Shown here: positions 41,001 through 52,400 of the stretch, piece by piece
How positions within the stretch are numbered: position 1 is the first letter of the stretch
Layout: each line of letters opens with the position of its first letter
Assembly (NCBI GenBank): GCA_963575745.1
Contig: CAUYUJ010015021.1
Coordinates: forward strand, 139,501 to 203,500
From: Prorocentrum cordatum
Lineage: Eukaryota; Sar; Dinophyceae; Prorocentrales; Prorocentraceae
Direction: 5' to 3'
DNA: 64,000 nt
Notes under the pieces: generated by a model
The model's input: only the letters and a program-made list of their open reading frames with translations
Databases searched by the model: none
What the model was told of the DNA's origin: nothing
Program-made: the position numbers and the translations under genes

Positions 41001-41330
41001 GTCGACGACCGATGTCTTCCAAAGGATCTCAAACAGACCCGACTGCCTCTGGGACTTCATGGCTTCCTGACCATCCTCTCCAGATGCCTCAAACTTCCTG
41101 AGGGTTGGGGCCTGTTCGGTGCCCGACAGCTCGACTGCGGAAAGAGGGGGTGTGGCGAGGGGTCTTGTCAAGGAAGGGTCCAACGGGAGAGGGATGAGGG
41201 AGACTGCAGCCGCTCTTCGATTCCCCGCCAAGCTTTGGGATTTGTTGGCCAGAAAGGGTTCCCAGAAGATGGCCGGGATGCGTCCGAGGTGTCCAACGAG
41301 GGGGACGTTGAGGGAGGGTGGTGACCGAGG
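41001..41330. repeat. G-rich block, second copy
   Basis: Counterpart of 40116-40480 (GAGAGGGATGAGGGAGAC, CTTCGATTCCCCGCC, GTTGGCC, ACGTTGAGGGAGGGTGG). Followed by a short CGTCGTCGTC run (41342-41430). Confidence 0.55.
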
Positions 41331-41925
41331 AGGCCGTGTGGTCGTCGTCGTCGCCGTCCGTTGTCGTCACCGTCGTCGCCCTCGTCTCTGCCGTCGTCGT
41401 CGCCGTCGCCGTCGCCGTCGCGCGCTGTGAGTGCAGAAGACTATCGTTTGTAGGGCCCTCCCCCGAGTTGCCACATGACGGGTCGAGCAGAATGCGAATG
41501 GTTTTCGCCGGCTTGCTTTGTCACGTGACCAGGAGAGTAGACTTGCATTTGTTCGTTCTCCCACGGGGTTGCCACGTGGCGAGAAAAAGAGAGAGAGCGG
41601 AATTGTAGATGTATGTTCAATCTATCTTGTGGTGTTGGGTCCGGCACAGCACTAACACGTTTTGGAGCCCCATGGGGAGTTCCACCGAAGGACCCGATGG
41701 CCCAGTTCGTATGCTGCTCCCCTACCACTTTGGCAGACTCACGCGTTTCGTGGCCCCATGGGGGCTTCCCTTCCTTCATCCCGCCTGCCCAGCGGCACTT
41801 ACACTTTCAGATGTGTGGGTCCTTCGCGAAAATCATGTGTCCGCCCCCTGCGTTACCACGCGGGAGGGGGGAGGAGCAGGAAAATGAGGAGGCTTAGGAT
41901 ATCGGAGGAGAAGGGCCGATAATGA
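41331..41925. repeat. CGT run and GTTGCCGCG field, part 3
   Basis: (CGT/CGC)n at 41340-41428, then further GAGTTGCCACATGACGGGTC and GGGTTGCCACGTGGCGAG copies at 41465-41585, then unassigned sequence. CCCCATGGGGAGTTCC (41670) and CCCCATGGGGGCTTCC (41754) are a short local duplication. Confidence 0.55.
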
Positions 41926-41929
41926 TTTT

Positions 41930-42690
<761 letters not shown>

Positions 42691-42929
42691 GGAGGAGGAG
42701 GAGGTGGGGGAGGCCTGCATTCTGAGTTTCGTTGGTGGTGCTTGTGTTTTCGAGGCTGGCGTTTATTTTGTTACTGTTGGTGGTGGCTTGGGATTCCGGT
42801 GCTTGTGTAGCTGGCCTTTCCGGTGTTCGCTTGTGCGCGTTCCGGGGTTCGTGCCCAGCGTTTCTGAAATTGGGCAATCACCTAGGGCCAGGGCGGCAAG
42901 GCATGGGGGACAATGGTTTTTGTTTATGA

Positions 42930-43110
42930 CCACGCATAGTGGCCACCCATTATGGGCTTTCAGTGTGTCTACTCGGGAATGAGAGGAAACATCGTGATGT
43001 GTTTGTCGTGCGGGTCTCTTGCGGAGCGCGCTGCGCGCGCCTTGCGACCCGCATCAGGTGTACAACCGCATGATGCAGCTGGGGGACACGGCGAGGGGCC
43101 AACTCGGGAG
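42930..43110 (+). pseudogene. Possible LINE ORF2 C-terminal remnant
   Basis: A forward frame reads MCLSCGSLAERAARALRPA (about 42997-43055). CLSCG matches LINE B (CLSCGSHA) and resembles LINE A (CISCGVWS) and C (CLACGCVA). There is no RNase H or RT upstream, where the GAT tract lies, so this would be a 3' fragment cut off by the repeat. Five residues plus a loose pattern are weak evidence. Confidence 0.3.
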
Positions 43111-45300
43111 GGGCTGGGCAGTGCGAGCCTCGCCCAGCATCATAACATGACTACCGCGACAGTTACACTGCCACCCCTTCACAAGGTTTGCGCCCAAGCC
43201 TCCGGACTCTGCACTTGCAAATCTGGGTGCTTGCAACGTGAGGAGGCCCGCGATCTTGGCATCTGAGAGTCCTGGGGCATGACGAGAGCCGAGTCCGAGC
43301 TGCTCCACTCACGCCCAAGGCCGTGCCCTCGAGGGGTGGCCAGTCGTCGAGACTTCCAAGGTTGCGAGTGGTGGGGTGGCGCAAGAAGTAAGCTTGAGGA
43401 GTCTCGGGGTGCAGGGGACTGGAGAGCACAAGCGGGAGGATCACAGAGGGATCCCCACCTCCACTCACGACTCATCGCTACGGGAGAAAATGTTTGTCCA
43501 TATTCTGCATGTGCTTCGTCTGCGTGCCTGCCGCCACTGTGCAGGAACATCGTGCTTCCGATTCCAGATGGGGTGGCTTCGGGAGGTATGGTCAACATCG
43601 TCTGGTATTTGTTGGGCCGCTTCACTTCTGTTTCATGCGACTGCGTTGCGCAGTCAGTAGGGACGACAATGTCACATGCGATGGGGACGTCGGCAATGAC
43701 GCTGTTGGTGTTCATCATGACTTGCGGCGAGTCTTGTTGTTCGCCTTGTATTTTGGTAAGGCGAGTGTCAAATGTGACCTGCATAGGTTGTGGCATGCTC
43801 GGGGCATGGCCACACACTCGCGGTAGACATGCATTGGCGGATTTGGCTTTCATTGGAAATTGTCATTCGTTTTGAAGGTAATGATTCTCGTGTGCCCTCG
43901 GAAGTGTCGCGGACAGCGGTTGGCTTTGCCATTTCAAAGGCGATCGAGCTCATCGGCATTGGATTTGCAATGCTGCGCAGCGCATTGGAGACAGTAGCGC
44001 GAGTTGGTTAAATGCTCGTGTTGGATTGGTGAGGGTCATGTCGACGACGTCATTTGAGCAATGCCCTGGATGGGGACCAGCGAGATATTGCTGTGACGTC
44101 GGGCGTGTCGAGACGTTGGATAACCTTCGACCAGCCTCCAGCTTAATATCGCGCTGTCACCGTGCAGGCAGTGGCCGAAGCATGCGCTCATGAATCTTGT
44201 CAAACTCAGCGTGAAATGCAGGCCGAATCAGTTTCCGTGTTTGGAATTCTTGAGGAGGTTGTGTGGGAAGGCGCGCGATGTGTGCGTGTGTGTGTGTGTG
44301 TGTGTTTGTCTACGCAATACTTCCCATGAGCCAAGCGCTGCACAGGCCAGATGGCTCCCACCGAGTGCTGCGGCATTCTGACCTTGCCAGCTCGGCCCTC
44401 GCCAGATGCTGATCTTTTTCCGTGCCAGCTCGTGCCTGTGTTGTGCATGCTTTTTTTTATACGCTTCGCGCATTCCGCCGGTCCATGTTTTATCGAATAC
44501 GCCTACTGCGAGTCACCGCCGTTCCTTGCCATTCGAAGTCTCTTGTGTCATGCCATATCGAGACGGCCCAAGGGGACGCGGGAGGCTGCTGTACCAGCAG
44601 CCACCAGCAACGGGCAGCAGCAAGGGCCAAGCGCGTTCGGCACCCGTGCTGCATAAGTCTAACACACCTCTGGCCTCATGGGCATGTGAGATGTAGTTTG
44701 CGAGGTTGGCAGTCTCGCTAGACGGGCAGATGTTGTTCGAGGTGTAGCTTTTTCGGCTATGTGTCTTGTGCTCTGTCCGCTCGCCCTGACGTTTCATCAA
44801 TTTAGCGTGAACCTTGCGGAGTAGTGGTTAGGAGTCTGGTCTGCAACACGCTGGGGCAATGTGCTCAGCGCGTTTCTCACAGCCCGTCTGTGGAAGAAGT
44901 TCCAGTGGCGCGCGATCTATTGTGTATCATCGTGTCGCGTGATCTACTTTCCACGGTCGTTGTTGCACAGCCTGTGTAGATTTTGTTGACACCAGATCTG
45001 TTTCAGAGTTAATTCTTGTTGTACCGATTCATTCACATATGAACGATCGTCGCTCACTGCGCCCTTGCAGTGTGCCACTGTCCACAAACTGATGGAACTG
45101 TGATGTCTCAATTTGTCCGTTCTTGGGCTGGCGATGTAATCCTGATAGTGCCGTCGACCTCATGCAGATGTATTGCGAACTCAAGGCTGGATCTTCCTAC
45201 CTGCTCGTGTGGAGTTTGTACACGTTGACGGTCGATCGTGGCTGCTGCATGCACCCGTTACCATTTCTTACCCTGGTCTCATTTGGAAGTTGTTTGGCCA
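43111..45300. other. Unassigned sequence with open frames on both strands
   Basis: The forward frame 43279-43875 (198 codons, Cys-rich) and overlapping reverse frame 43179-43853 (224 codons) have no domain I recognise, and both cannot be real. A (GT)n run is at 44285-44306. No tandem repeat spans the region, and base composition is more balanced than in the flanks. Confidence 0.3.
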
Positions 45301-45304
45301 TCTC

Positions 45305-45392
45305 TATGTCTCTCTCTCTTTCTCTCTCTCTCCTGTTGTTTCTCTTGTTCTCTTGGCCCCCCTCGTTCTCTCTCTCTCACTCTCTCTGTCTC

Positions 45393-45425
<33 letters not shown>

Positions 45426-45428
45426 TTG
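45305..45428. repeat. (CT)n microsatellite and AT-rich tail
   Basis: TCTCTCTC tract of about 120 bp with interruptions, then ATAAATATATAG and GTATGTATGTATGTATAT to 45512. Confidence 0.9.
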
Positions 45429-45540
45429 AGATAAATATATAGATATATAGATTTATACATGTGTATACATGCTTATTTGTTTATACGTATGTATGTATGT
45501 ATGTATATATATAGGTGTCCTTCCCAAGTCCCCGACGCCG

Positions 45541-45662
45541 TGATTTTTGTTCACGACGTGGACCCCTGGAGGTCTAGACCATTTCCCCAGGGCAGGCTTT
45601 TCATCCCGAGTCGTGTGTTGAAGGTCCCGTGGCCCGGCACGGGCCTGCAGAGGCCGAAATTT
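45541..45662 (-). repeat. Dispersed repeat family R1, copy 6 (inverted)
   Basis: The reverse strand reads TTTCGGCCTCTGCAGGCCCG, TGCCGGGCCACGGGACC, ACGACTCGGGATGAAAAGCC, TGCCCTGGGGAAATGG, TCCAGGGGTCCACGTCGTG. Close to 24370-24480. Confidence 0.65.
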
Positions 45663-45826
45663 GCAACAAGCCCTCCGTCGCGCGAGGGGGTATGGGTCTC
45701 TCTCTTCCCCTTCTGCGGGTGCCACGACACGTGCCTCTGGATGGTTGCGCGTCTCCCCGAGGCGGCCTGGGACCACGATTGAGCATGGTCATGATTAAGA
45801 GAACGAAAAATTGCATGACCATGCAA

Positions 45827-45940
45827 ATTCGGAGGTCCGCGCGGATTTCTTGCATCGGCGCTGGACAGCTCTCCCTGGCGCGCGGAGCGCGCCAAGAGGG
45901 CCCCAGCGCCGATCCGAGAAATCCGCGCGGACCTCCGAGT
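45827..45940. mobile_element. GGCGCTGG foldback family, copy 1
   Basis: The left arm CGGAGGTCCGCGCGGATTTC, TTGCATCGGCGCTGGA pairs with the right arm CCCAGCGCCGATCCGAGAAA, TCCGCGCGGACCTCCGA. The loop carries CTCCCTGGCGCGC and GCGCGCCAAGAGGG. About 114 bp and almost entirely self-complementary. Confidence 0.7.
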
Positions 45941-46008
45941 CTTAATGTCTATATAATTGCTCGTGCCGCTAATTGTGCTCCCCCGCTGCGTCGGGCTCGA
46001 GCTACCAG

Positions 46009-46208
46009 TCGAAGAAGGAACAACGCCATAAAGATAACTTTTGGCGCTCCGCGCGGATTCCTTGGATCTGCGTTTGGCCCCCTGGGCGGCGCCTCCGGCG
46101 CCGCCCCTGGCGCGCTCCGCGCACCAGGGAGGGGGGTCCAGCGCAGATCCGAGAAATCCGCGCGGAGCGCCAAAAGTTTGTCTTTGTGGCGTTGTTCCTT
46201 CTTCGAGG
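46009..46208. mobile_element. GGCGCTGG foldback family, copy 2, with long terminal arms
   Basis: The left arm TCGAAGAAGGAACAACGCCA, TAAAGATAACTTTTGGCGCT, CCGCGCGGATTCC pairs with the right arm ending GGAGCGCCAAAAGTTTGTCT, TTGTGGCGTTGTTCCTTCTT, CGA. The inner core (GGATCTGCG, GGGGGGTCCAGCGCAGATCC) matches the other copies. A direct repeat CTCCCCCGCTGCGTCGGGCT, CGAGC lies on both sides (about 45979-46003 and 46228-46252), not immediately adjacent on the right. Confidence 0.7.
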
Positions 46209-46639
46209 CAGGGGCGTTGCACTCCCCCGCTGCGTCGGGCTCGAGCCACCATGCCGTCTGACCCCGCGGAGAGCGCGCCAGAGTGCGAGGGCCACGGCCG
46301 CGCGGAGGGCGCTCTGGAGTGCGCGGCTCGCGCGGCCTGCGGGGGGGCGGGCAGCGACGAGCTTCCCCAGGGCGCGGGCGAAGGAGACCTGTTGGGGGGG
46401 GGGCTTGTGTCAGTCGGCGCGAACGACATGGGTACGGAAAGAGTGGGTGCAATGCCCAACAGCAGCTTCTGTTCATTTGGAGCAGGACTCGCTGTCGATG
46501 TCGCCGCGGCCTGTGTCCATTTGAGACAGAAGGCCGCCTGCCCAACAGCGGCCGCTGATGGTTTGGGACGACATTTGTTGTTGGGCATTGTACCCATTTC
46601 GGGCGTCCGAAGTCATGAGGGGCAAACACACAGACACAA
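46209..46639. other. Unassigned GC-rich sequence
   Basis: Frames are Ala/Gly/Arg-rich without a domain. A forward frame from an ATG near 46251 (MPSDPAESAPECEGHGRAEG) is open to about 46643 but has no support beyond openness. Confidence 0.25.
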
Positions 46640-46765
46640 GTAATCGTCGATTCCCCCCAAAAAGGGAAGCTATGGGAAGTGAGGGTGGGAAGACAAAGAC
46701 CCAGAGAAAAAAACAGAGGATATGGGGAATCCTGGGATTTGTGTCTATTTACTTGTGGATCCCTG
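46640..46765 (+). repeat. Dispersed repeat family R3, copy 2
   Basis: TAATCGTCGATTCCCCCCAA, AAAGGGAAGCTATGGGAAG, GGGAAGACAAAGACCCAGAG, ATATGGGGAATCCTGGGATT, TGTCTATTTACTTGTG. Counterpart of 16330-16450. Confidence 0.5.
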
Positions 46766-47224
46766 GGCCTCTTTGTTTTGGGCGTCGCTTATAATGGGGG
46801 GGCGATAAGTGGGGGTGGGAGAAAAAATGCACTTTTCGGGCCTTCAGGCCTCCTTTTGGTCCCTTGAGGGCCTTTGCAAGGGCCCCAAAGGGGCTCTTTT
46901 CTGCAGCCCTCGCCGCCCCCCCCATGCATCGCCCCCCCAGTACTGTCGCCGCCCATGGATTGAGAATTGGGCGCTTGGTAGCCGGGGAGGGCACTCCGGG
47001 GGGGGGGGGGGGAACATCGAGGATTGCAGGACAGTGAACCCAAAAGGGCCCAAAGAGTCCGGAAAGATGCACGGTCTTTTACTCCCCTCAACGATTCCCC
47101 CCGCCCTTTAACAAACGCCCGAAAGAGGACCTCGACCCCGATCGGCTCAGTCAGACCGCTGGGCCCGTTAATCGATCCATATCTGCGCGGCCGACCGGTC
47201 TCTCAGACTAACGTGGTTGCGGGG
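46766..47224. other. Unassigned sequence
   Basis: G- and C-runs (46995-47012 is a G run of about 17). No gene or repeat family identified. Confidence 0.3.
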
Positions 47225-47420
47225 TGAACGATGGGAAGCTGGGCGGGGCTAGGACGAGGATCAATCCGTTCCAGAGCGTTCCGGAACGCTCTCAGTGCGT
47301 TCCGAAACGCTTTGAGAAGGCCGCGGCGCCCGGGACACCCTCCAGAACCGCGGGGTCTCAGAGATTCTCGATTTATCCTCACCCGAAGTTATCCTTGTCC
47401 TGGCTCCGTTTTAGGAAAAG
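47225..47420 (+). repeat. Dispersed repeat family R4, copy 2
   Basis: GGGCGGGGCTAGGACGAGG, ATCAATCCGTTCCAGAGCGT, GGCCGCGGCGCCCGGGACAC, CCTCCAGAACCGC, CAGAGATTCTCGATTTATCC, CGAAGTTATCCTTGTCC. Matches 27895-28150. Confidence 0.65.
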
Positions 47421-47824
47421 GGGAGGGGAGTGCAAGCCAGCTGCATGCAGCTGAGTCGCGAGTGCCTCCTTTGCGACCCCGCACGCTTCGAGCTGGATGG
47501 TGGTCCTCGCGCTGGAGCGGGAGCGGATCGGGCAAGCGGGGATCGGGATCGAGGTCAGGCCTGATGTCGGCCCAGGTCGGGTGGGCAGAGGGCCGAGTTG
47601 GGCTCTTGGGCATACAATGGGGAGGTTCGAGTCCGTTTTTCTTCAGATTCTGGCACGTTTGCGTCTTGCATTGAGGGGGGGGAGAAGGCGGTCGTGGACA
47701 CAAAACGGGCTTCACGCAAGTCGGATTAACTGGCACGCATTCTCGGCTTGGCGCTATAGCAAAAGGCGGCGGAAGGGGGAATACAAATGAATTTGCTGTA
47801 GTCCCAGGACGAAGCCCTCTTCGT
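47421..47824. other. Unassigned sequence
   Basis: AGCCAGCTGCATGCAGCTG near 47434 echoes the R2 core but the match stops there. No gene supported. Confidence 0.3.
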
Positions 47825-47930
47825 CCAAACACGCGAGGGGGTCCCGACCCTTTCCCCGGGTCCGGTTTTTCTTCCGAGCCTTTTTGTTGACGTTTTTGGG
47901 GCCCGGCGAGGGCCCCAGAAGGATGAAAAC
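47825..47930 (-). repeat. Dispersed repeat family R1, copy 7 (inverted, diverged)
   Basis: The reverse strand gives GGGGCCCTCGCCGGGCCCC, AAAAACGTCAAC, CGGAAGAAAAACCGGACCC, GGGGAAAGGGTCGGGACCCC. Confidence 0.45.
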
Positions 47931-48024
47931 AGCAAGAACCCGTCGTGCTTGTTCAAGACGCAAATCTAAATTTGGCATGCAAGGGCATTTGCCTGGGTCT
48001 GGAGATGAACAGCCTCCTTCTCAG

Positions 48025-48182
48025 ATGGCGAGGCCCTCAGAGGAAATCTCTGCCCTCTTGCGTCCTGGAGCGCCGCTGGTCGGCCCAGAGGGCCCCGCAC
48101 CCCAGAGAGGTCGAGTCGAAGGCCGCTCTTTGACGCTGCTGGGCTCCACCGACGTGGAGCCACGTGCGGTCGAGAACTTCTG
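48025..48182 (+). CDS. Weak candidate host exon
   Basis: Begins with ATG right after a pyrimidine-rich acceptor-like CCTCCTTCTCAG and ends at CTTCTG before GTGAGC, a good 5' splice site. The 52-codon frame (MARPSEEISALLRPGAPLVG ... DVEPRAVENF) has moderately high third-position GC. No domain is recognised. A reverse-strand frame across 48021-48320 is also open and helical-looking, so strand is not settled. This could equally be chance. Confidence 0.25.
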
Positions 48183-48429
48183 GTGAGCGCGCCGCTCCGC
48201 CAGCTCTGGCCCACCAACTCCTCGGCGCGACGCGCGGACCACTTCTTTGAGTCCCAAAACGTCAAGGTCCCGAGCCTGCGCCCCGCGGAGCGCAGCGACA
48301 CGCTGCATCCTCTCGCGCAAGGCATGGCGTGCCGCAGGGGCCGCCGCCCCCGCGGCACGCTAGGCAGAAAGCTCCCGACCGTATGGGGATGCCGGAGTCG
48401 GCGTCTCGGGGGAGCGCGCCAGCTGGGAC

Positions 48430-49290
48430 CAGATCTAGGTCGGGCATAGCCAGGGCGCCGGTTTGGGGGAGCCGGTCAGTGGTTGGGCCCCGAAGTCCGA
48501 CAGATGGAATATGGATCGGAATCTCCAAGCCATGTCTGTTGTAGCTGGTGCTCTGCGCGTGACGGCAGTCCCGGTGAGTGGATGGGGGCGGAGGGGGGGG
48601 GGCGTCCGTTGGTGCACATTATTAATTCGTTGCCATTTTGGAGCGTCAAGGACGGGGGAGAACGAAGAAGGAACTGAACAGATGGAACAAGGTCAATTCG
48701 AAGTAATGAACAACCAAGTCCCACTCAACCTAGTCCCGCCAACGCCCGACTGGGGGCCCTAGGGGGGCCTGGAGTCCTCGTGCTCCCCTTGGTTTACGAT
48801 GTTTCACCCCACTTCTCTCTGACCACCAGAAAGAATGTCGAGCACCAAGAGATTACCGACATTTCAAGGTTTTCACGTGTCGGGCCCTGGGAGGCGGTAC
48901 TCGTTCGACACAACAACCCTTCGTAGACCCCAAAAGTAGTGGTGAGAACACCCGCCGGTGAGTCTCGGGCGTTTTGGTGTCACCACCCGGTTCGGGGACT
49001 CTTGTACTTTCGCGGATGTCCCAAACGTTGGTTGGTCCAGGAGTCACAGAACCTGGCGATGACCCCTTGTCTCAAAGCCCGGCGGTGACTTTTTGGGGGT
49101 TCCAGGCCACCACCTGATATCTCACCACCTGGTTTGGGGGCTCCCAATCGCCCTCGGGTTGCGCCGACGGCGTCGAGGATGTGCTCGCGCGCGCAATGTG
49201 GCCGCGTGCGCTTCCAGCCAGCGCTCGGCCTTGGTGGCCGGACATGCCGGTCTTTCGCGCGCGTTTATCTTGCGGTTGGCTTCCGTGGCG
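48430..49290. other. Unassigned sequence
   Basis: No repeat family or domain. 48940-49135 contains several imperfect TCACCACC[CT]GGTT[CT]GGGG words (about 48979 and 49121), a possible diverged local repeat. Confidence 0.3.
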
Positions 49291-49309
49291 TTGGCATCAT
49301 CATCTTCCT

Positions 49310-49384
49310 GCTTCTCCTGCTCCTACTCCTCCTCCTCCTCCTCCTCCTCCTCTTCCTCCTCCTCCTCCTCCTCCTCCTCCTCCG
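49310..49384. repeat. (TCC)n microsatellite beside LINE C
   Basis: CTCCTCCTCC tract of about 75 bp, ending about 8 bp before the 3' TSD of LINE C (reverse-strand element, so this is its downstream flank). Confidence 0.9.
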
Positions 49385-49391
49385 TGTGTGC

Positions 49392-49407
49392 CTCTGGCTT
49401 CCTGGTG
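49392..49407. repeat. LINE C target-site duplication, 3' side
   Basis: CTCTGGCTTCCTGGTG, 16 nt, identical to 55890-55905. It directly abuts the A-rich end of LINE C (TTTTTGTTGTTCTTTCC on this strand). The sequence is not low-complexity, so a chance 16-nt match at exactly these two borders is very unlikely. Confidence 0.9.
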
Positions 49408-49448
49408 TTTTTGTTGTTCTTTCCAGCCTAAGGCAGAGTTGAACATGT

Positions 49449-52400
49449 TTAACGCAGGACCATCTTCTGGGCCACTTGACGCTTGGCAGGCCTTGAGGAT
49501 CCAGGCGGCAGGCCTTTCTGCACTCTCCTCAACTGTCGCTTGCCATAATCATTCAAAATCGATGAGCATTCTTTGCTCAAATTTCTGACCGCTTGGGTGG
49601 CTACACAGCCACAGGCAAGACAGACAGTGCTCCCGAACTCCTTGTGGTAAGGCAAGGTGTGGGAGCTATGCAAATCAATGCCGTTGACTGTGCTCTTGGT
49701 GGGCACCATGATCAGATCCCTGAACAGGCCCTGGTGGCATGGGGTATCTAAAAACTTGGATACCATTCTCCATGGCGAACTGCCTGCCTCCACATGTGTG
49801 ACACTTTACCTGGGAAACTATCCCCCAAACTGGCTCGTGAGCTGTGAGCTTCAACTTGATACGAATCTGGTGCCTGGCAGGATTCAGGGCCGCCTCTCTC
49901 GGCGCGCGATTTCCACCAGCTTCGATAGACGCAAGCAGGCTGTGACCGAGGTGCTGGCGAACCTGGAAAGCAATCGCTTGCGCATGGGACCTGCTGTCCC
50001 TATGCGCCGCAGAAGCTCTGATATCTTCAGCCCACTGGTTCGCTATTCGGTCAGCCAAATCATTCAACAGAAAAAACAAGGGGGAGGTTCCCAGGTCACG
50101 GACTTCAGGAATATTCATATGTCTCTCGACTTTGGCCAGCACCAGCCCTCTGGATGGAAACTCCGCCAACAAGCCTCGCACATTCTGCCACACATCTAGG
50201 TGTGATTTTGGCGTGAAACCCTGTCGAATTCGCTTAAAATTCTTGACAACATAAGTGGACTCTGTCACAAAGAAGCCGTCTGCAACAGGGAGGACGGCCC
50301 GCAGGAACTCGAGTAAACTCATCGCTTCCCCCCTGTTGACCGACTGGCGCCAACCAGGAACATTGCCGAAACTAACCCTGTGTGCTTGAATCTCTCTGGG
50401 ATCATATTCGCCTCCTGATCGGGGGCCTCTGAAAACAACCCATGACCAGGCGACGCGACGGAGGGCTGGGTCCTGCGAATCGGGCCCCCCGCTGGCGCCC
50501 CCTCCTCCGAAGATGAAACCATCGACCACCGCCTCCCCCAGCTCTCCCCAAAAGGTGCGGAAATCAGCTCCGTCGGGGGGCGGAGGGGCGGCGGTCCAGT
50601 TGCTCGGCGTCAGCCCTCGCAGCCAAGAGCTAGGATTGGCCTCCCAGTCCTCTAGCGCTCTGCGGCGCACTGACTCAGAGACCTTCGAAAACTCTGCATT
50701 CTTAGGACAGCCCCAAGCCATGTGCACGTCACACCCAACCAACTCAACACACCTCTTGCAGGAGCTGTCCTGCGTGAGACCGCATTCTTGGAGCCTTGCG
50801 CGTGGCCAGCTGTTGCCCGTCGCCACGGCTTTCAAGATTCCTCGCCACTCGTGTTGGCCCTTTTTCGCTAGAAAGCGAAGCTGGCGCTTAAAGTCGCACA
50901 CATCTGGGACCTGCTCAAGACCTGACCCGTTCCACGAGTTGGCCGCAGCAGCGGCCCAAAGTTGCCTCTCTTTACTCTGAGACAGACCTTCAAAAAGGTC
51001 CGCGAGGTCAACCTTGCCCCGCCCGGGCTTGGTTTCTGAAATCGCGAACCGATCACCCAGGTCACTCTCCCAGGCCCAAGGGCCCCAGGGCTTCCAACCC
51101 ACATCCAGCAGAGTGGCGACCGCGGCGGCCGTCGGAGTGCCGATCCCGCGCCATCGATTCCTAGCTGGTTTGGGATCGAACTCGGCCGCGACCTTCCCCC
51201 AAACACGCCTCGTCTTATCGGCGCCGAATCTCGCATGTGTTAAAATCTGAAACCGAGCTTCAATCGTGTCGAGCGTCGCAAAAAAAGGCAGGGTCTCGCC
51301 TACCGTAATCCAGCGCAAGAAGCGTGGTCAGGCACCTTCCCCCTTTCGAGACGCCCCCCGTCAACCTACCCAACGCCCTACGCCAACCAAGGACAACGCT
51401 GGGCGGGGTGCCATGGACCGCGTCAGAATATCTAGCTTTAGAAAAAGCCGAGGTCATAGCCATCCTACGAGCCCACTTGTTACAGAGTTTGTTATCCTTC
51501 GCCAGCTTGCCGAGCCTGGTGAGCCGCCTCGCAGCCCCCTCTCTCCTACTGGCTTGCTTGGGCCTCGACGACTTTACCTGGCCTCTGTCAATGCCTAAGT
51601 CAGCTACTACCTTCCTAGCCTGCACTCGGATGCCTTGCCCACAAAAGAAACCCTGGGGTCTCACGGCCAACCCCCAGGAGGACGAGATGATGGCCGATTT
51701 TGGAGCAATCTGCAACTTGATCTCGCGCAGGCCCTGGAGCAATACAAGGCCCAGCTTTGACAACTCGTTAAAAACTCTATCGCTGTTGCCGTACATGCAC
51801 TGTACTATGTCATCAACCCACGTGTGCAGCGACGGCGCAGGGCGGCCCGTGGCGATTTTCCTGCAGACAAAATGGAGGGCCGCCCCACCTAAGTCCACCG
51901 CACCACTGCTGCCTGTCATCAGCGACATGCCTGGCTGCACCGCCTGCGAAAAAAACCTCCAGCCTCGCGAAGAAACCTGGCTGCCATATGGACCTGGAGC
52001 TCGAGGGCCAAATAGCAGGGAGGGAAATCCAAATCGAACGCTGTGTCCAGGACCAGGCCCCAGCGAAGACTATCATAAAACCCTTCCACGCCCCAGGGCA
52101 AGCTGGCACTCTGGCGGTCAGGGAGAACTGAGTGAGCAGCTTGCTCGTCTGTACATCGCCTGAGAGGTGCGACCTTGGGCGCCGAACAACCAGCCCGTGC
52201 CGTGCCCCATGGCCCCGCTCGCTCCTTGGTCCAACCCGCTCGGTCCGAGGTCCGAAGTCGACCCCAAAAACGGACCGCCCAGGCCAGCAGGCCTATCGCA
52301 CGATCGAGTCAACGTCTTTGACCTGGAGCGCAACGAGGACCACAAGGGCCTGCCAAGGCCAACGCACTCTCTGCTCAACTAGGGCGTAGAAATCAGCAAG

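Noticed and set aside
43179-43875. Overlapping 198- and 224-codon frames as genes
   Set aside because: Both strands are open, no domain is recognisable, third-position GC is not raised, and there are no convincing splice sites.
44815-44885. tRNA-like A-box sequence TAGTGGTTAGGAGTCTGG with a following TCTGCAACA loop
   Set aside because: No T-arm (GGTTCGANTCC) and no pairing acceptor stem, so not called a tRNA.
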